The notes under the pieces: model-generated
Database searches by the model: none
What the model was told of the DNA's origin: nothing
The model's input: the letters and a program-made list of their open reading frames with translations, nothing else
Made by a program: the position numbers and the translations under genes
Shown: positions 20,733-24,702 of the stretch, in pieces
Layout: each line of letters opens with the position of its first letter
Numbering within the stretch: position 1 is the stretch's first letter
Source: a virus
Reading direction: 5' to 3' (one strand)
DNA length: 24,702 nucleotides
Virus record (IMG/VR): IMGVR_UViG_3300002493_000001
Span: 1-24,702 of that record

Positions 20733-21523
20733 GCAAGGCGCGGGGGGAGCATGACATCAGCCGTGTTGTTCGCTATGACCTCGACACAAGCGAGGTCGAG
20801 ATCTTGCCTCTCGGGGATCTTCACATCGGCGAGACGGGAAGTTACTTTCACGAAGCTGTCGCGTTCGTGGATATGCACCCTGAATACAAGCTAATTCTGT
20901 TAGGCGACTTGATCGACAACGCGATAATCTCGAGTATCGGTGACGTGTATTCGCAGGACAGGCCTCCGCACCGAGCGATAGAAGAAGTGACTAACATTCT
21001 TCGGCGCTGGAAAGAACGCATCTTGGGTGTTGTGGGAGGAAATCACGAGCGTCGCACGTGGCGCGTCGCGGGTGTGGATCCGATTCGCTTGATTTGCACA
21101 GAGTTAGGCGTACCGTTCAGTGATGATTTTTTGATCGTCGACGTAGCTTTGAACGGCTCTGCGCGCGGTTCAAGAGGACGTACACAGTATTCGATTGTAT
21201 GCCATCACGGCGTTGCGGGAGGACGTTTTCCAGAACGCTCCGTACGTCAACACAGATACTTTTTCGAACGAATCCAGCGCGCAGATATTTACATCACGGG
21301 GCACACGCACGCGCCAATGACCGCGATGACGGCGGTCGAGGAGTATGATCCTCTGAACAAGAAAGTGATTGAAAGAAACATTCTTCATGTCTGCGTGTCG
21401 GCGTGGGCGCGAGCAAAGTATGCGGATCAAAAGCTGTTTCCGCTTGTTCCCAGATGCCATGTGATCGTGAAGCTTTACAGAGAAGAGAAGAAAAAAGAAG
21501 TTAGACTTGTCGAAGTAAAATAA
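20729..21523 (+). CDS. calcineurin-like metallophosphoesterase (264 aa)
   Basis: Two-metal phosphoesterase with all motifs: GDLHIG at about 29-34, GDLIDN at 59-64, GGNHE at 103-107, CHHG at 158-161 and GHTHAP at 191-196. The family cleaves phosphomonoesters or phosphodiesters, including nucleotides and nucleic acids; phage members are found among early or late genes and their substrate is seldom known. Full length for the domain with a 70-residue C-terminal extension that ends in a basic KLYREEKKKEVR segment. It lies between structural genes and the lysis cassette, an unusual place for a replication-type nuclease. Host signalling nucleotides or host DNA are possible substrates, inferred only. 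Confidence 0.85.
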   Translation: MSKARGEHDISRVVRYDLDTSEVEILPLGDLHIGETGSYFHEAVAFVDMHPEYKLILLGDLIDNAIISSIGDVYSQDRPPHRAIEEVTNILRRWKERILGVVGGNHERRTWRVAGVDPIRLICTELGVPFSDDFLIVDVALNGSARGSRGRTQYSIVCHHGVAGGRFPERSVRQHRYFFERIQRADIYITGHTHAPMTAMTAVEEYDPLNKKVIERNILHVCVSAWARAKYADQKLFPLVPRCHVIVKLYREEKKKEVRLVEVK

Positions 21524-21579
21524 GTGTGATAGGACAACTTAGGTTAGAAAAACAACACTAGTTCAAGTGAGGTGGGAAA

Positions 21580-21810
21580 ATGGACAACTTGTGCGAAAGA
21601 ATTGCGGCGGTTGAAACACTGTTAAAGGCACAGGAAAAGGACATCGAGGAGATAAAACAGCAACTCAAGTCCTTGTCCGATCGTCTAAACGGCTACTTGG
21701 AAAATCGTGTTCGTGGCGTCGTGAAAGCCATGGTCGGTGAAATCTTTCTCGCGGTTCTCACTTCCTCGGCGGTTATAAGTTTGTTAATTTCCTTCCTTCT
21801 GAGGAGGTGA
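21580..21810 (+). CDS. coiled-coil protein with C-terminal membrane anchor, holin/XhlA-like (76 aa)
   Basis: Residues 1-45 are a coiled coil (AAVETLLKAQEKDIEEIKQQ, LKSLSDRLNGYLENRV); residues about 54-73 are one transmembrane helix (IFLAVLTSSAVISLLISFLL) ending in RR. This is the layout of XhlA/haemolysin-type membrane proteins that accompany endolysins. It is directly followed, 4 bases later, by the SLT enzyme. GAGGTGGGAAA precedes the ATG. A role in lysis is inferred from layout and place. Confidence 0.65.
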   Translation: MDNLCERIAAVETLLKAQEKDIEEIKQQLKSLSDRLNGYLENRVRGVVKAMVGEIFLAVLTSSAVISLLISFLLRR

Positions 21811-21814
21811 GGAC

Positions 21815-22309
21815 ATGACAAGAAAAATGCTTGAACACTTAGTTGAGGCACACTATGTTGACTTTGTGACGGCGTACAAGGTCGCGGACTTTCCGAAGTT
21901 GCACCACGTTTTTGCGCTGATTGAAACCGAAAGCGCCTGGGATCCTAACGCGGATTCGGGATATGCGAGAGGACTTATGCAGGTCTCGCGCGCGGCGCTC
22001 GAGGATATAAACCAGATTTATTCAACAAACTTCGACTACGATGACATGTTTAGACCAGACCGCAACATCTTTGTTGGGATTCGCTATCTTAGACGTCTTT
22101 ACAGAATGTTTTTCGACTACGAACGTGCCGACATTCTCGCGGTCATGGCATACAATTGGGGTATTGGGAACGTTTTGAATTGGCTGGCGATGCGAGATCC
22201 GTCGAATTGCAAAATCGATGAAGCTGTACCGCAAGAGACAAAAGCGCACTTGATTGATTTCCTCTTTTGGAGCGAGTTTTGGCGACTCAAAGGGGAGGGT
22301 AAGCGATGA
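21815..22309 (+). CDS. lytic transglycosylase (SLT fold), candidate endolysin (164 aa)
   Basis: Cleaves peptidoglycan glycan strands. SLT signature: HVFALIETESAWDPNADSGYARGLMQV at about residues 31-57, with Glu39 in the ES motif as the likely catalytic acid and GLMQ at 53-56; the AYNWGIGNV motif near residues 111-119 is the second conserved block. No signal peptide, so release would need a holin. Length is close to a bare SLT domain. The GAGGTGAGGAC ribosome binding site and the ATGA overlap with the next gene show it is co-expressed with the metalloprotease. Confidence 0.88.
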   Translation: MTRKMLEHLVEAHYVDFVTAYKVADFPKLHHVFALIETESAWDPNADSGYARGLMQVSRAALEDINQIYSTNFDYDDMFRPDRNIFVGIRYLRRLYRMFFDYERADILAVMAYNWGIGNVLNWLAMRDPSNCKIDEAVPQETKAHLIDFLFWSEFWRLKGEGKR

Positions 22310-22704
22310 AAGGATTTGAGATAAGTGTAAGGATTTTAGGCGTTCCATACAGAATTATATGCGACGAACAAAAACTTTCCGAGGCGTGCGAAGAGGAAGG
22401 CTTGGAAATTGAAACCACACAAGGACTTCACGTCGCTTATGACCTCGAGGATGCTCGCATCTACGTGTCTCCGCTTCTCTCACGAACTCAGTTTGCACAA
22501 ACATTGTTTCACGAAGTCTTGCACGCAATTGGGTACATAACGGGTCATGAGTCTTTGCGGCACAGTGTGCGAAAGAACGAACATTTTGTTGATGCGATCG
22601 CCACGGGTCTTGTGAGCTTCCTTGCAAACGAACAAGCGCGCAGGTTGGTTGATTTACTACTCACGAAGGAAGGTGAGACGAATGAAAATAGTGAAGGTGA
22701 TTAA
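22306..22704 (+). CDS. HExxH zinc metallopeptidase (132 aa)
   Basis: Small gluzincin-like protease. HEVLH at about 69-73 gives the two zinc His and the catalytic Glu; the third ligand is probably in NEHFVDAIATGL near 91-102. This resembles phage proteins of the ImmA/IrrE-like or short metallopeptidase type, where a beta domain (MKGFEISVRILGVPYRI, RIYVSPLL) precedes TLLHE-like helix. It shares an ATGA overlap with the transglycosylase gene, and overlaps the next gene by 23 bases. Its target may be cell-wall or envelope protein during lysis, or a host regulator; sequence does not decide. Confidence 0.75.
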   Translation: MKGFEISVRILGVPYRIICDEQKLSEACEEEGLEIETTQGLHVAYDLEDARIYVSPLLSRTQFAQTLFHEVLHAIGYITGHESLRHSVRKNEHFVDAIATGLVSFLANEQARRLVDLLLTKEGETNENSEGD

Positions 22705-22993
22705 AGAGTTTTTCAAAGCGTCAACAGAATTCGTCAAGCGGTTTTGGTGGCTCATCCTCGCGTTAGTCGCGTTCGTCGGCGGAGCGGAGTTAGCGAAGAA
22801 AAAGCAAAGGCAACAGCTGAAAACAGAGTTAGAGGAGATTAAAAAACGTAAGACAGCGGAGCTTGATAAGCTTGAAAAAGAGCTTGAAAAGCTCAAAGCA
22901 GAGGAAAAGATCATCTACGACAAAAAGCACTTCAACAACGTGGATGAGGCGATTGAGTACTTGAACGAGGTACTAAAGAAACTTAAAAAGTGA
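22682..22993 (+). CDS. membrane-anchored coiled-coil protein (103 aa)
   Basis: Basic N-terminus (MKIVKVIKEFFKASTEFVKR), a transmembrane helix at about 21-38 (FWWLILALVAFVGGAEL), then a strongly charged coiled coil from about 40 to 78 (LKTELEEIKKRKTAELDKL, EKELEKLKAEEK) and a C-terminal helix. The short N-in, coil-out layout resembles i-spanin or similar lysis-membrane proteins; no outer-membrane partner lipoprotein was recognised. Start ATG 22682 is chosen because AAGGAAGGTGAG precedes it; a longer frame from 22622 lacks such a site and overlaps the metallopeptidase more. Confidence 0.65.
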   Translation: MKIVKVIKEFFKASTEFVKRFWWLILALVAFVGGAELAKKKQRQQLKTELEEIKKRKTAELDKLEKELEKLKAEEKIIYDKKHFNNVDEAIEYLNEVLKKLKK

Positions 22994-23008
22994 AAAGGAG
23001 GCGAAATC

Positions 23009-23110
23009 ATGAGATGCCTCGTGGTGTTGTTGCTTCTGGTGGCGGTAGTAGCTTCCGCATTCGATAGCGTCGTGCAGATCTACGAAATCATCGTAAGGAG
23101 CTTGATGTGA
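23009..23110 (+). CDS. tiny signal-peptide-like/hydrophobic protein (33 aa)
   Basis: Thirty-three codons from ATG 23009, preceded by AAAAGGAGGCG. Residues 3-16 are almost pure Leu/Val/Ala (CLVVLLLLVAVVAS), ending in ASAFDS, a plausible signal-peptidase site, then 16 residues containing YEIIVR. So the mature part is very short or the whole is a single membrane helix. Its stop directly abuts the next start. Likely a lysis-associated membrane peptide; no family recognised. Confidence 0.55.
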   Translation: MRCLVVLLLLVAVVASAFDSVVQIYEIIVRSLM

Positions 23111-23227
23111 ATGCGTGTATGGGCATATGTAAACGAGCAAGGCAGACTTTGTTGTGCGCTTTTAAAGGATGGTAAGCTAACAAAGTTCGAGATAAAAGAA
23201 GAAGGTTTCCGACTGGAGGGATCGTGA
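23111..23227 (+). CDS. hypothetical small protein (38 aa)
   Basis: Begins at ATG 23111, the base after the preceding stop, and ends in a TGATG overlap with the next gene. Sequence MRVWAYVNEQGRLCCALLKD continues with KLTKFEIKEEGFRLEGS: two or three short strands, no membrane segment. No own ribosome binding site is obvious, so translation probably depends on coupling. Function unknown. Confidence 0.45.
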   Translation: MRVWAYVNEQGRLCCALLKDGKLTKFEIKEEGFRLEGS

Positions 23228-23586
23228 TGAAGAGGCTTCTGATATTGTTGATCCTCTTTGCCGTCGTTTCTCTCTTCGCCGAATACAAAATCATTCAGCG
23301 TGCCGAGGACGGCAGATATTATCTCGACGAAGAAACGGTGATTTTGCTCGCAAACTACATCAAACAGCTGGAGGAGCTGAATCAGAACTATCGCGCGCAA
23401 ATTGCGAATCTCGAACAACAAGTGCAAGTTTTGCGCGATATGCTGGAGCTCGAGAAAGCGGAAAAGAAAGCGCTTGCTGAAGAAGTACAGAGGCTGAAAA
23501 CAGAGTTAGACAAACAAAAAAGAGTTGCATGGATTGTCGTCGGAGCGATCACGATAGGAACGCTCGTTTTGCTCTTCGTGAGGTGA
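23227..23586 (+). CDS. signal peptide-coiled coil-membrane anchor protein, spanin-like (119 aa)
   Basis: Residues 1-18 are a typical signal peptide (MKRLLILLILFAVVSLFA) with cleavage predicted before EYK; residues about 40-92 are a coiled coil (LEELNQNYRAQIANLEQQVQVL, EKKALAEEVQRLKTELDKQ); residues about 97-117 are a transmembrane helix (VAWIVVGAITIGTLVLLFV). Two hydrophobic ends around a periplasmic coil is the layout of unimolecular spanins, but there is no lipobox Cys, so attachment to an outer membrane would be unusual. ATG 23227 is used: GGAGGG precedes it and TGATG couples it to the upstream gene. Confidence 0.6.
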   Translation: MKRLLILLILFAVVSLFAEYKIIQRAEDGRYYLDEETVILLANYIKQLEELNQNYRAQIANLEQQVQVLRDMLELEKAEKKALAEEVQRLKTELDKQKRVAWIVVGAITIGTLVLLFVR

Positions 23587-23590
23587 CCGT

Positions 23591-23761
23591 ATGGAAGAGA
23601 AGTGGAAAAGCCGCAAATTCATCTTGGCGCTGCTTCTCATTGCGGCTTTTTTTCTCCTCAAAGTTTTCGACAAGATCGACAACGATAACTTTTCCCACGT
23701 CGTTATCGCGTTGTTCGGAATCTACTGCGGCAGCAATGTGGCGAGCAAGTTCACAAAATGA
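23591..23761 (+). CDS. two-transmembrane holin candidate (56 aa)
   Basis: A short gene of 56 codons: MEEKWKSRKF then a helix ILALLLIAAFFLLKVF (11-26), a turn DKIDNDNFS, a second helix HVVIALFGIYCGSNVA (36-51) and a basic end SKFTK. Charged N-terminus, two helices and a short basic tail are typical of a hairpin holin, and the KSRKFILAL and Y-x-G-x-N-V-A phrases match a common small phage holin-like family by eye. GAGGTGACCGT precedes the ATG. It overlaps a longer frame of the next gene, but not that gene's preferred start. Confidence 0.7.
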   Translation: MEEKWKSRKFILALLLIAAFFLLKVFDKIDNDNFSHVVIALFGIYCGSNVASKFTK

Positions 23762-23775
23762 GGGGTGGCCATGGC

Positions 23776-24258
23776 ATGCTCGGCCTCTACGTCCGCTTGA
23801 AAATGCTCTTTCGAAAAGGCAAAAAAGGCGCAAAGGAGTACGCGAGGAAAATTGCCGAGGCATACAAGATGCGCACGCTCGACGATGTCGCAAACTTCAT
23901 GACGCGCTTTCGCTACATTCCCGACCCGCTGTGGGGACTTCTCGACATCCAATACGACTTGCCAGCGTTCGTAAGGCGCGGCGGAGGAGATTGCGACGAT
24001 TTCGCTCTTGCTGTGTGCAGGCTCGCGCAGGCGCTCGGGAGGAAGGCATATTACATCACAGGGGTACACAAACGCCCCGAACGAAATCACGTTTTTGCCA
24101 TCGTGCGCGACGAAAGCACGTATCAATACGAATACCGCATGTTCACACCGTTCGTACTCTTGCCGAAACGTTATTTCATGATCGATGAAGCGATCGAATC
24201 AGCGCTTGTGCTTGGCGGATACACCCGCTTCGACGTGCTGGACGTCGACGAGATTTGA
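23776..24258 (+). CDS. transglutaminase-like cysteine protein (160 aa)
   Basis: Papain-fold enzyme of the transglutaminase-like superfamily. GGGDCDDFALAVCRLAQALG at about 69-88 supplies the catalytic Cys73 with the characteristic D-C-D-D-F, and RNHVFAIV at about 103-110 gives the His. A basic N-terminal helix (LKMLFRKGKKGAKEYARK) may favour membrane or nucleic-acid contact. Phage members are mostly uncharacterised and may hydrolyse or cross-link peptides; with an SLT enzyme and an HExxH protease nearby a cell-wall role is plausible. ATG 23776 is preferred over ATG 23758 because GAGGGGTGG lies seven bases before it. Last gene of the late operon, followed by a strong terminator. Confidence 0.75.
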   Translation: MLGLYVRLKMLFRKGKKGAKEYARKIAEAYKMRTLDDVANFMTRFRYIPDPLWGLLDIQYDLPAFVRRGGGDCDDFALAVCRLAQALGRKAYYITGVHKRPERNHVFAIVRDESTYQYEYRMFTPFVLLPKRYFMIDEAIESALVLGGYTRFDVLDVDEI

Positions 24259-24260
24259 GC

Positions 24261-24291
24261 AAAAGGTCCGCTCCTCGTGAGCGGACCTTTT
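24261..24291. terminator. strong bidirectional intrinsic terminator
   Basis: AAAAGGTCCGCTC (24261-24273) and GAGCGGACCTTTT (24279-24291) form a perfect 13-bp stem with a 5-base loop, with A-run and T-run ends on both strands. It lies between the end of the rightward late operon (24258) and the end of the leftward gene at 24309, so it can stop both. Confidence 0.9.
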
Positions 24292-24308
24292 CGCAGTGCG
24301 GTGCTTTT

Positions 24309-24662
24309 TCAGAGCTCGTTCACAATTTCCCATGGGAGACCTTCGGCTTCGAGGGTTTTCAAAACAAAGGACTGGACTGCGGTCGCTATTACTTCTTGCC
24401 AGCGGTGCATCTCTTTTACGGAGTCTTCGCCGAGCGTTTCAACAGGAGCACTGAAAATTATCCTGAGCGCTCGCGGCTTGTTCTCATACATGATTTCAAA
24501 GTTGAGCACGTCTGAGGGGTACCAATCGTGCTGCGCGGCCAATCTCTCCAACTGCGCGACCGCTTCTTGGACCTCGGGGATCTCCCAGAGATTCTTTCTC
24601 AAGAATTTGCGCAGCTTTTGAAGTACTTCTGCCTTTCCCATCGCCTTGCCCGCGCCTCCCAC
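24309..24662 (-). CDS. hypothetical protein, leftward operon gene 3, across the junction (117 aa)
   Basis: Mostly helical protein: LQKLRKFLRKNLWEIP, EVQEAVAQLERLAAQ, a strand pair FEIMYENKPRALRIIF, then EDSVKEMHRWQEVIATAVQSFVLKTL. No family recognised. The GTG start (24660-24662) has AGGAGGTGG about ten bases upstream in the terminal repeat; ATG eight codons in is an alternative. On the circle it lies about 29 bases downstream of the 54-407 gene, so it is the last gene of the leftward operon, stopping just before the bidirectional terminator. A role in host takeover is possible but unproved. Confidence 0.65.
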   Translation of the reverse strand: MGGAGKAMGKAEVLQKLRKFLRKNLWEIPEVQEAVAQLERLAAQHDWYPSDVLNFEIMYENKPRALRIIFSAPVETLGEDSVKEMHRWQEVIATAVQSFVLKTLEAEGLPWEIVNEL

Positions 24663-24702
24663 CGCGGGCTTCCACCTCCTCTTCTCCGTTTTTACTCCCC
24701 TG
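24639..24702. repeat. 64-bp terminal direct repeat, right copy
   Basis: Exact copy of bases 1-64. It contains the first codons and ribosome binding site of the leftward gene 24309-24662. Joining the copies places that gene directly downstream of the leftward gene 54-407, with about 29 bases between them. Confidence 0.9.

Noticed and set aside
21543-21550. single GTTAGAAA in the gap before the lysis genes, as an extra iteron
   Set aside because: One isolated copy; GTTAG is common throughout the genome, so it carries no weight alone.
23529-24188. 219-residue frame over the holin and transglutaminase genes
   Set aside because: Arg/Ser/His-rich shadow; the overlapping frames have good ribosome binding sites, membrane helices and the DCDDF motif.
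24255-24621. plus-strand frames after the bidirectional terminator
   Set aside because: They start within or before the terminator; the minus-strand frame has a strong ribosome binding site and continues the leftward operon.

Overview
The window looks like a complete small tailed-phage genome. Its first 64 bases (1-64) recur exactly as its last 64 (24639-24702), so it is most simply read as a circular assembly of about 24,638 unique bp cut inside a gene-dense region. Genes are packed with ATGA/TGATG overlaps and strong AGGAGG-type ribosome binding sites. The Lys/Glu/Arg-rich proteins, SD-led starts and near-balanced GC suggest a bacterial, perhaps thermophilic host (for example Thermotogota or a thermophilic Firmicute). 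That is inference: no gene in the window names the host.

Layout. (1) A short leftward operon of three unrecognised genes (680-462, 407-54 and, across the junction, 24662-24309) faces a regulatory region at about 681-904 that carries an inverted repeat next to a TATAAT box. (2) A rightward early/replication block (905-3969) encodes a PDDEXK Holliday-junction-resolvase-like nuclease, a small protein, a probable recombination/annealing protein, a coiled-coil protein, and a RecA/RepA-type ATPase with a C-terminal winged helix. A non-coding stretch at 3970-4237 follows, with three clusters of GTAGAAAC/GTTAGAAAC repeats, a 22-bp pure A/T tract and a 14-bp perfect hairpin: a candidate iteron-type origin. 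(3) Six small unknown genes (4238-5411) and a 28-codon remnant resembling the N-terminus of a phage ParB/DNA-methylase lead to packaging. (4) The head module (5599-12227) is Mu-like in order: TerS, TerL, DUF935-type portal, gpF/SPP1-gp7-like head morphogenesis protein, Mu-I-like protease fused to an extra domain and a scaffold-like tail, major capsid protein (closer in look to lambda gpE), gp36/DUF1320-like connector and gpG-like virion morphogenesis protein. (5) The tail module (12232-20547) has a terminator candidate, tube protein, a tail-assembly chaperone with a convincing -1 frameshift site, a 612-aa tape measure, a hub-like protein and several unrecognised tip/fibre-like proteins. No sheath is seen, so a long non-contractile tail is inferred. 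(6) A metallophosphoesterase and a lysis-like cassette (20729-24258) follow: SLT transglycosylase, HExxH metalloprotease, transglutaminase-like cysteine protein, and several very small membrane or signal-peptide proteins including a two-TM holin candidate. A 13-bp bidirectional terminator separates this from the leftward operon.

No integrase, transposase, repressor, DNA polymerase, tRNA or CRISPR array was recognised. The phage probably uses host polymerase at an initiator-controlled origin; lysogeny cannot be judged. Most interesting are the iteron/hairpin region beside the winged-helix ATPase, the -1 frameshift in the tail chaperone, a diverged 76-bp repeat with a constant 287-bp offset in the leftward control region, the decayed ParB/methylase remnant, a frame break splitting a tail-tip protein, and the multi-enzyme lysis cassette.
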